Assembly: GCA_963682055.1 (NCBI GenBank)
Contig: OY821750.1
Span: 30,078,402-30,142,401 of the forward strand
Direction: 5' to 3'
Source: Primula veris
Lineage: Eukaryota; Streptophyta; Magnoliopsida; Ericales; Primulaceae
DNA length: 64,000 nt
Position numbers and translations under genes: made by a program. The notes under the pieces are model-generated. The model had not been told where the DNA came from, did no database searches, and was given only the letters and a program-made list of their open reading frames with translations. Shown here in pieces: positions 56,655-64,000 of the stretch; position 1 is the stretch's first letter, and each line of letters opens with the position of its first letter.

Positions 56655-56985
56655 TGTTTTTTTGTGTAATTTAAATTTGTAAAAAAGGAAAAAATATATA
56701 AAATATGCAAATCCATAATTCACTTAGCTATATATCATTGTTTGTTGTTTGTTTATATTAATTATAGAAATTTTAATAATTGTTGATATTTGTCCCATTT
56801 TTGCATGTTTTTTTATTTTTTGTAATTTTAATTTGTAAAATAGGAAAAAATATATAAAATATGCAAAACCATAATTCACTTAGCTATATATAATTGTTTG
56901 TTGTTTGTTTATATTAATTATAGAAATTTTAATAATTGTTGATATTTGTCCCATTTTTGCATGTTTTTTTATTTTGTTTGGTTAA
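56655..56985. repeat. Two 156-bp direct repeats
   Basis: GTAATTTAAATTTGTAAA...GAAAAAATATATAAAATATG, CATAATTCACTTAGCTATAT and GATATTTGTCCCATTTTTGC occur twice with an offset of 156 bp. They precede the 56-bp satellite and may be part of the same expanding leader of the PMD gene. Confidence 0.85.
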
Positions 56986-57002
56986 TTTGAATTGTTGAGA
57001 AT

Positions 57003-57810
57003 GTGTTTGGTTATGATTAAAAAATTGAATTATTATTGTTTGGTTTATGAAAAAATGTGTGTTTGGTTATGATTAAAAAATTGAATTATTATTGTTTGGT
57101 TTATGAAAAAATGTGTGTTTGGTTATGATTAAAAAATTGAATTATTATTGTTTGGTTTATGAAAAAATGTGTGTTTGGTTATGATTAAAAAATTTAATTA
57201 TTATTGTTTGGTTTATGAAAAAATGTGTGTTTGGTTATGATTAAAAAATTGAATTATTATTGTTTGGTTTATGAAAAAATGTGTGTTTGGTTATGATTAA
57301 AAAATTGAATTATTATTGTTTGGTTTATGAAAAAATGTGTGTTTGGTTATGATTAAAAAATTGAATTATTATTGTTTGGTTTATGAAAAAATGTGTGTTT
57401 GGTTATGATTAAAAAATTTAATTATTATTGTTTGGTTTATGAAAAAATGTGTGTTTGGTTATGATTAAAAAATTTAATTATTATTGTTTGGTTTATGAAA
57501 AAATGTGTGTTTGGTTATGATTAAAAAATTTAATTATTATTGTTTGGTTTATGAAAAAATGTGTGTTTGGTTATGATTAAAAAATTTAATTATTATTGTT
57601 TGGTTTATGAAAAAATGTGTGTTTGGTTATGATTAAAAAATTTAATTATTATTGTTTGGTTTATGAAAAAATGTGTGTTTGGTTATGATTAAAAAATTGA
57701 ATTATTATTGTTTGGTTTATGAAAAAATGTGTGTTTGGTTATGATTAAAAAATTTAATTATTATTGTTTGGTTTATGAAAAAATGTGTGTTTGGTTATCA
57801 TTAATTGGTT
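57003..57810. repeat. 56-bp satellite array, about 14 units
   Basis: Unit: GTGTTTGGTTATGATTAAAA / AATTGAATTATTATTGTTTG / GTTTATGAAAAAATGT. Starts of GTTTGG fall at 57005, 57061, 57117 and so on every 56 bases to 57789. Units are otherwise identical but differ at one base (TTGAA or TTTAA) in the order G G G T G G G T T T T T T G T-like. The array ends about 120 bp before the PMD start codon and its GGTTATNATT words continue to 57930. Near-perfect identity implies very recent amplification. Confidence 0.95.
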
Positions 57811-57931
57811 ATAATTGAGTTATCATTGTTTGGTTATCATTGAATTATCATTGTTTGGTTATCATTAATTGGTTATGTTATCATTTTTTTGGTTATCATT
57901 AATTGAGTTATATTTGGTTATCATAGTTAGG

Positions 57932-60281
57932 ATGACAGACCCAGGTCCACAGATTAAAGGGAGGTTGGGTATTTTACGACAGACCGGTCACATTTCTAAT
58001 CAGACTTGGGATGCTGGCAGAGAAGCGGGTAGAGGAGATGCCAATAAGATTAGGGTTTATAATTATAGTTGGCAGATACCGACGCCTGAAAGGGTAGTTC
58101 ATAATATCATTAGGGCTGGTTTTTACGGTATTTACAGTATAGGTAATTATACCGTAGACCGAGGGTTGATTACAGCCTTAGTTGATAGGTGGCGTGATGA
58201 GTCGCACACGTTCCATTTTGTCGGGGGAGAGTTGGGGATATCTTTACAGGATGTAGAGATTATGCTCGGTCTGAGGGTGGATGGTCTTGCTGTGACCCGG
58301 TCGGAGCGGAATGACACGAAGGCGAGCAGGTTGGCTATGATGGAGAGTTTGTTGGGTGTTAGGCCGGCTGACAATCAAGTCGATCAAAACTGTCTGACAG
58401 TTAGACTTGATTGGATGTTACAGACCTTCGGTGAATTACCCCCCAACCCTAGTGAGGAGCGTTTACTATATCAGTCTAGGGCTGCCATGCTATTATTACT
58501 TGCTGCACATGTGTTTTCGGATAAGAGCAGTGATCAGATTCCACTCTGGCCTCTGCCATTTCTGGAGGATTTTGACACATGTGCTGAGTATAGTTGGGGA
58601 TCAGCTCTTCTGGCCTGGTTAGAGGCTAATCTATGCAGGGTGGTACGTTGTAAGACAACCGGAGTAAGCGGGGCGGTTATGTTTCTGGATATGTGGGCGA
58701 TTACCAGACTACTGCCGGTTAGACCGTGTGAAGAGCTGCCGGAAGATGTCGAGCCACCGGAGGGCTTGCCTAGGTTCCCCCTCGGTTACAGGTATGATAT
58801 TTATTTAGTTTTTGAATTGGATTTGCTTTTTTATATTATTGTGTCATCTATCATTTACTTAGCTGCCGGTTATATTTATTGTTTATCGGTTTTTGTTTGT
58901 ATATTACAGATGGAAGATGTGGCGGCAAACTAACCTTACGCCATATGTCTACGGACATAATGTGGTCCACATATGTGACCAGTTTGACAATATGTCGCCT
59001 GAACAGGTAAATTATAATTTTCGTATTATATGTAACTTACGTATTATATGTTGTATATGTTTGCATTGGTCTTATCTTCGCAGAATTTATTACTCGTCTA
59101 TTTTTAAACCATTGTTTATATATTCTAATTTGATGATTACAGATAGTGTGGCAACCTTACGGGGATCTTAATCAGTATCCGGAATACTGCACGCGGGGCC
59201 GGTATATGTGGCATTGTTCTGTGCCTCTCATTTGTAATGAGAAGATTGAGTACCACCCCGCGGACAGGTTCATGAGGCAGTTCGGTTTTGTGCAGCGGGT
59301 CCCTACGTATATCTGGAAACCAAGACAGGGTCACGGCAAGGATAGAAGATATGGGATTGGGCAAAAACACGACTGGCCTTTACTAACCGGAGAATTTATA
59401 GTCGTGTGGAATGACCGCCACACCCGTCTTATTAACGGCGAATATGGCACGGGGACGTCACCGGGTTACATGAAATGGTATAGAGAGCGGACCCGCATCT
59501 TCATAAACCCACCTGAACTTGCCCCGCCCCCTCACGGTTTCCGGGAGAATACGGGTGTCTTCAATAAAATGGTAACTACTAAATCGTTTTTTACTAATAA
59601 ATCGTTACTTCTTTTTATGTATATTTCAATACTAATAAATCGTTTTTTATTGTTTTTTTTTTACAGAAAGCGATGTTGCGCCGCAGTTTCAAATCGTTCA
59701 AACGGGCGAAAATGAAAACGGACGTGGACTTACTACGTAAGGAGTTCGCTGAAATGGGTATGAATCCGTATGGGTCAGCTGATGAACAGTCGGAGGGGGA
59801 GGATGACGATGACGACGACGACGACGACGATGGTGATGACGACCTACGTTACGACCCAAGAAATTACACTAGGTCGGCAAGTTGTCGGCGTCCCGACGAA
59901 AGAGGCAGAGGGGAAGGCGAATCTAGTAGCGGCGGTAGAAGAACCAGTGGAGGTCGACCCCCGACTACAGATCAGGGTCCGGGTCCGAGTTCAAGCGGTC
60001 ATGGTCGTCGTGCTTCTTTTGCTGGGTCGGGCTACGTTCAGGATGATGTCCCGTTCGAGCATCATCCTAGTCATCAGTCAACCGACAGTTGGAGTCGAGG
60101 GTTGACAGTTACATCCCACGAGCGTGCGCCGCATCCAGAATCGCAGCAGCGACAAAGACGGCGTACGGAGCTAAACGAAATCGAAGAGTCTGCTGAGCCG
60201 TCATCCGATAGATTAACATCGGCGGGAAAGATGCTCCCTATGTCCAACTTTAAAACATTTAGTCGTTACAAAAAAAAATAA
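57932..60281 (+). CDS. Plant mobile domain (PMD, MAIN-LIKE/PP7-long-form type) protein
   Basis: Four exons: 57932-58791, 58910-59006, 59143-59571, 59667-60281; GT-AG, frame continuous, 666 residues. Start at the ATG of MTDPGPQ, the usual opening of these proteins; an upstream in-frame ATG at 57869 would add 21 residues from satellite-like sequence. The PMD covers about 30-450: VHNIIRAGFYGI, LITALVDRWRDESHTFH, GELGISLQDVEIMLGLRVDG, and WQPYGDLNQYPEYC. The C-terminal exon encodes a run of about 14 acidic residues (near 507-520) and a low-complexity Gly/Ser/Arg tail. Chromosomal relatives MAIN/MAIL1 help silence transposons and keep genome stability; transposons have also taken up this domain. 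The intact frame argues for recent function. It sits upstream of a MULE transposase in the same orientation. Confidence 0.88.
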
Positions 60282-60498
60282 ATGCACTGTTTTTGTATTT
60301 GATTTCTATGTTTGATTTGTCAGTTTTATTATTAGCTAGGGTTGGAATATTATAAATTCGTAGGTTTAATTTGATTTCTATGTTTGATTTGTACGTTATA
60401 AATTCGTAAGTTTAATTTGATTCGTATGTTTGATTTGTATGTTTTAGGGTAAAAAATATTCTGTATTTTAATTGATAGGACCAATATTGAGTTTTTAC
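60282..60498. other. PMD gene 3' flank
   Basis: Short AT-rich stretch with TTTGATTTCTATGTTTGATTTGT repeated in variants at about 60298, 60370 and 60415; probable 3' UTR of the PMD gene. Confidence 0.5.
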
Positions 60499-60868
60499 AA
60501 ACCCTAAACCCTAAACCCTAAACCCTAAACCCTAAATTACAAACCCTAAACCCTAAACCCTAAATTACAAACCCTAAAACCTAAACCCTAAATTATAAAC
60601 CCTAACCCTAAACCCTAAACCCTAAATTACAAACCACTTACCCTAAACCCTAAAAGCTAAACCGTAAACCCTAAACCCTAATTTACAAACCCTAACCCCT
60701 AAACCCTAAACCCTAAATTACAAACCATAAACCCTAAACCCTAAATTAAAAACCCTAAACCCTAAACCCTATATTAAAAACCCTAAACCCTAAACCCTAA
60801 ATTACAAACCCTAAACCCTAAACCCTAAACCCTAAACCCTAAACCCTAAACCCTAAAAAACCCTAAAT
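60499..60868. repeat. Interstitial telomere-type array (CCCTAAA)n
   Basis: About 370 bp built from CCCTAAA, the plant telomere unit, arranged in blocks of two to seven units separated by TTACAAA or TTATAAA-type spacers. This gives a higher-order unit of about 28 bp (ACAAACCCTAAACCCTAAAC plus CCTAAATT). A few units are changed (AAAGCTAA, CTTACC). Confidence 0.9.
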
Positions 60869-60881
60869 ATTCTGAAATACA

Positions 60882-61465
60882 TACAAACCGTACATTTAAT
60901 GTACGGTTTGTACAGATTTCATACAAACCGTACATTAAATGTACGGTTTGCATGTATTTTGTGCAAACCGTAAAAGTAATGTACGGTTTGTACCCCTGAT
61001 TTGAGCAGCGACGTTTTACGAATGTACTTTTTGCACTGAATCACCGTAAACAACGTAAAAAAAAAAAAAACTACAAACCGTAAAAGTAATATACGGTTTG
61101 TAGTGTAAATTACATTGGATACCATATCTATCAAAATAATTCCGACAACACATTATCACTTTTGAATTATTATGACTTGACAACCCTATCCGAAAATGAC
61201 TACTCAATGCATTATTAAAGTTTCGAAATGACTACTCCAAAAAAAACACTACAAACCGTAAAAGTAATCTACGGTTTGTAGTGTAAACTACATTGGATAC
61301 CATATCTATCAAAATAATTCCGACAACACCTTATCACTTTTGAATTATTATGATTTGACAACCCTATCCGAAAATGACTACTCAATGCATTATTAAAGTT
61401 TCGAAATGACTACACCAAAAATTCACTACAAACCGTAAAAGTAATCTACGGTTTGTAGTGTAAAC
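60882..61465. repeat. AACCGTA...TACGGTT hairpin family before the MULE transposase
   Basis: Six stem-loops: 60882-60912 (perfect 31-base palindrome), about 60932-60956, 60964-60992, 61072-61102, 61252-61281 and 61432-61461. The last three are embedded in two tandem copies of a unit of about 177 bp (ACTACATTGGATACCATATC, CCGACAACAC, ACTACTCAATGCATTATTAA). A CCTATAAATATGACTC at 61470-61485, just after the last hairpin, is a good TATA box for the transposase gene, so the hairpins lie in its promoter. Confidence 0.85.
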
Positions 61466-61597
61466 TTACCCTATAAATATGACTCAATTTTGCCAATTCT
61501 AACAAACCATAAAATCAAACACAAACACATTTCGGAAATCTCTAAAAAAATCCTCATTTCTCCCCAATAAAATATACAAACAAACACTTTTTCGAAA

Positions 61598-64000
61598 ATG
61601 AATTACAACTATGGTTATGACAACAACCAATGGAATAACAACAACAATGCGAATTCATCCAGTGGCTCAAACGATGAGCTAACTGATTATTCGGAGCACT
61701 TTGAAGTTGATGAATTGACTTGGGAAACAAGGGATGAAATGCTTGCTGATCTTGCTGATGTGGCTGGAAATTGGGGTTTCATCCTTACGATTCGTAGGTC
61801 TGGAGGGGGTGATGGGAGCAGAACACCGTATGTTGATATTGTGTGTGATAAATCGGGGGTTTACGAAAAAAAGAAACCATCTTCCGTAAAATCAGGTACA
61901 AAGAAAAAAGATTGCCCATTTTTCATTAAAGGTTACGTAGTTAATGGTGAATGGATGTGTCACGTAGAAAATGGACAACATAACCACCCACCTCCAACTT
62001 ACCTCCAAGGGCAAGCACGACGTGCTCGTTTAACCCAAGATGAAAAAGAAATTGTTAAAACTTTAAGGCAAAGTAGTTTTAAAGTTGGTGCAATATTAGA
62101 GGCCATTAAAAATAGAAATCCTGACAATGTATCAAACACTAAAACGATACATAATTTTTTGGCCGGACTGAAATTTAAAGAACGAGATGGTAGAAACCCG
62201 ATACAGGAACTGTTTAATTTGTTGGATAGCCATCGCTACACGTTCTACTATAATATGAACCCATCAACCCATTCCCTTGAGAACTTGTTTTTTGCACACC
62301 CCGATTCTATAAGGATGTTCAAAGCTTTTCCTGATGTCTTGTTAATGGATTGTACATATAGGACAAACCGTTTTAATATGTCATTTCTAGAAGTCGTAGG
62401 AATGACATCAACGAACCAAACATATTGTTTAGGTTTTGTTTTCATGAGTGACGAGACACAAGAAAGTTATATATGGGCATTGGAAAAATTTAAAGTTACA
62501 TTGGAGGGGTGTATACTACCTAGGGTGTTTGTAACCGACAGGGAAATGGCCTTATCAAATGCTTTATCCGTTGTTTTTCCCGATTCTCATCATATTTTGT
62601 GCACTTTTCATATTGCAAAAAATGTTTTGAAAAACTGCCGTAAAAAGATCCCTGACGAGGAGTGGCAAACGTTTTTAGATGATTGGGGTTTATTGGTTGA
62701 TTCTGAGTCGATAGAGGAGTACAATTATAACCGAACTAATTTCAATACCTCTTACAAATCGTACCCTGCTGTGATTAAGTATGTAGACAAGCTTCTAAAT
62801 GATTATGCTGAAAAGTTTGTTGCATGCTATACCAACCACACAACACATCTAGGTAACAGAACTAGCAATCGAGCCGAACAACAACATGCTAAGCTGAAAA
62901 GATCCCTTTCCACTAATACTGGCACGCTTGAAACTGTTTGGGTAGAGGTGAATAGAATTCTAGAAAAACAGTTTGAGGATATTAAGACGAAGTTGGATAA
63001 ATGCAAGCCTTATTTTCCACATTCTGAAAAAGCGCCTCTATTTATAAATCTTAGGTCGTATATCACACACTATGCCTTTGATTTATTATTCCAAGAACAC
63101 AGAAAATGTAGTGGCCAGGCTGATGAGAATTGTTCTTGCGGTTTTAAATTGTCTCACGGTTTACCTTGTCATCATATTATGAGTGAACATATTTTATTCG
63201 GGAAGCCTCTTCCTCTAGAATATATTCATCCATTCTGGAAAAAATTAGACGTAATTGATGATAATGGGAACACCGATGATTATGGGGTAGAGGGTGATCT
63301 AGAAGAGTTTAAAAGTGTTTATGCTAGCAAAACGAATGTTGAAAAACGGCGTATGAAAACACAACTCCGAGAGATAACCGTACCAGCCAGAACATCCGTC
63401 AGTGACCCCGAAGTGAGAGCAAATAGGGGGAGACCTAGAAAAGGCGACAAATCTAGTAAGAGGGATAAGTCGGGATGGGAGTATGTGGAGGAACAGAGTG
63501 CTGGTGCTAGTAGGGACAAGGGTAAAGGCAAGGCGGATGAAACACCGGAGGTAAGGGTAAACCCAACTAGGAGGCCGCGAAACCAGAACCCTAAACCCAC
63601 CCCCAATAGGCCAACCTTCCTGTACAGTGACCAAATATGGTTCATGTTACATAGTTACATCGAAACGGTTTATGATGTGCGTGGGGATGGTAACTGTGGG
63701 TTCCGGGTAGTTGCAAATGCGACGGGTAAACAGCATGGGGAAGATGATTGGTACGCGGTAAGATGTGAATTGTTTCAAGAGCTGCAGCAAATGAAAGGTG
63801 TTTATTATGAGCTGTTTGAGAATCTTGACTTTGAAGCTTACCGGTATGATTACATTTTATCAAGTTTAAATTTTTATCATGCTACAAATCCCGCACATTC
63901 TGAGAAATGGATGAGATTTCCGTCGTATGGTTTTTTAATTGCTTCTCATTACAATATGCCAATTGTATTGTTGTCCTTATGGAAAAATCAAAATGGAGAG
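61598..64000 (+). CDS. Mutator-like transposase with SWIM, AT-hook and OTU protease domains (3'-truncated by window)
   Basis: Open from ATG at 61598 to the window end (801 codons, no stop). Order: Asn-rich N-terminus (1-30); zinc-type motif DCPFF...MCHV...HNH (106-130), as in FAR1/MULE proteins; MULE transposase with MDCTYRTN (Asp251), VTDRE (Asp314), C335/H338, and NRAEQQHAKLK (candidate Glu427); SWIM zinc finger C512-x-C514...C524-x-H526; AT-hook GRPRK (611-615); OTU cysteine protease VRGDGNCGF (Asp697, Cys700), then FPSYGFLIASHYNMPIVLLS. The OTU catalytic His should lie beyond the edge. MULE transposases catalyse DNA transposition; OTU proteins remove ubiquitin or related modifiers, so this one may protect itself or its host target. 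Not a stray remnant: no stop or frameshift in 2.4 kb. Fusions of this kind are often misnamed PKS-NRPS hybrid synthetase in plant annotations. Confidence 0.9.
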   Translation, partial: MNYNYGYDNNQWNNNNNANSSSGSNDELTDYSEHFEVDELTWETRDEMLADLADVAGNWGFILTIRRSGGGDGSRTPYVDIVCDKSGVYEKKKPSSVKSGTKKKDCPFFIKGYVVNGEWMCHVENGQHNHPPPTYLQGQARRARLTQDEKEIVKTLRQSSFKVGAILEAIKNRNPDNVSNTKTIHNFLAGLKFKERDGRNPIQELFNLLDSHRYTFYYNMNPSTHSLENLFFAHPDSIRMFKAFPDVLLMDCTYRTNRFNMSFLEVVGMTSTNQTYCLGFVFMSDETQESYIWALEKFKVTLEGCILPRVFVTDREMALSNALSVVFPDSHHILCTFHIAKNVLKNCRKKIPDEEWQTFLDDWGLLVDSESIEEYNYNRTNFNTSYKSYPAVIKYVDKLLNDYAEKFVACYTNHTTHLGNRTSNRAEQQHAKLKRSLSTNTGTLETVWVEVNRILEKQFEDIKTKLDKCKPYFPHSEKAPLFINLRSYITHYAFDLLFQEHRKCSGQADENCSCGFKLSHGLPCHHIMSEHILFGKPLPLEYIHPFWKKLDVIDDNGNTDDYGVEGDLEEFKSVYASKTNVEKRRMKTQLREITVPARTSVSDPEVRANRGRPRKGDKSSKRDKSGWEYVEEQSAGASRDKGKGKADETPEVRVNPTRRPRNQNPKPTPNRPTFLYSDQIWFMLHSYIETVYDVRGDGNCGFRVVANATGKQHGEDDWYAVRCELFQELQQMKGVYYELFENLDFEAYRYDYILSSLNFYHATNPAHSEKWMRFPSYGFLIASHYNMPIVLLSLWKNQNGE

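Larger units (their letters stand above)
56249..64000 (+). mobile_element. Composite Mutator-like element (PMD gene + OTU-MULE transposase), right end outside window
   Basis: From the palindrome at 56249 onward, the sequence carries a PMD gene, repeats with shared AACCGTA...TACGGTT words on both sides of it, and a MULE transposase in the same orientation. I infer that these form one transposon or a cluster of related ones. The left boundary is a guess, no terminal repeat or 9-bp target duplication could be matched because the right end is missing, and the PMD gene might instead be a neighbour. Confidence 0.5.

Noticed and set aside
57003..57810. CRISPR array
   Set aside because: Units are contiguous with no unique spacers; it is a plain satellite in plant DNA.
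57869..57931. Upstream in-frame ATG as the start of the PMD protein
   Set aside because: It would add 21 residues encoded by satellite-like sequence; MTDPGPQ at 57932 fits the family's usual beginning.
60499..60868. A chromosome end (true telomere)
   Set aside because: Units are interrupted by spacers, array length is only about 370 bp, and a complete open gene follows it.
61016..61207. Minus-strand open frames before the MULE gene
   Set aside because: They overlap the hairpin repeats and show no conserved protein sequence.

Overview
The window is nuclear DNA from a flowering plant, almost certainly a eudicot. It is AT-rich, its genes are widely spaced and have GT-AG introns, its gene families are plant-specific (DLK2, RTFL/DVL, X8-type GH17 glucanase, DUF936, plant mobile domain), and it is full of typical plant transposons (Stowaway, Tourist, CACTA, hAT, Emigrant/Lemi1-type pogo, Cassandra and other TRIMs, a Mutator-like element). 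The species cannot be read from the sequence.

Layout. 1-8 kb is transposon debris: an LTR fragment, a reverse-strand TRIM, a Stowaway MITE and a decayed pogo/Lemi1-like transposon split by a solo LTR. 8-21 kb holds two tandem, intact two-exon paralogues of DWARF14-LIKE2, an alpha/beta hydrolase of the strigolactone/karrikin receptor family. Each has a 2.4-2.7 kb intron; the first intron carries a Stowaway, a CACTA-like MITE and a Cassandra TRIM with a 5S-rRNA-like LTR. 21-34 kb is mostly intergenic repeats, but hides a 53-codon RTFL/DVL (ROTUNDIFOLIA/DEVIL) peptide gene at 28.13 kb. 34.6-39.1 kb is a GPI-anchored GH17 beta-1,3-glucanase with an X8/CBM43 domain. 40-44 kb has a 1.06 kb foldback element and other MITEs. 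44.7-53.1 kb is a six-exon DUF936 gene. 53-56 kb has a deleted Lemi1-like copy and more repeats. From about 56.2 kb to the window end lies a large composite Mutator-like unit: a nested palindrome, a 56-bp satellite, an intact four-exon plant-mobile-domain gene, a (CCCTAAA)n telomere-type array, a family of AACCGTA...TACGGTT hairpins, and an open transposase reading frame (MULE + SWIM + AT-hook + OTU protease) that runs off the edge.

The most unusual feature is a repeated style of gene decay by local tandem duplication. The DUF936 first intron holds three further copies of the 3' two-thirds of exon 1, each still carrying a 5' splice-site-like end, embedded in a minisatellite whose units each carry a similar GGTAAT donor-like core. 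The glucanase has its promoter and start region in triplicate, and its large intron repeats the last bases of exon 2 with their splice donor. Two short introns or intron-like gaps are flanked by direct repeats containing AGGT. The DLK2 pair, RTFL and glucanase genes are ordinary chromosomal genes; the PMD gene and the OTU-MULE most likely belong to one mobile unit.

All intron-exon structures were read by eye from frame continuity, GT-AG sites and family similarity recalled from general knowledge; no search or alignment program was run.
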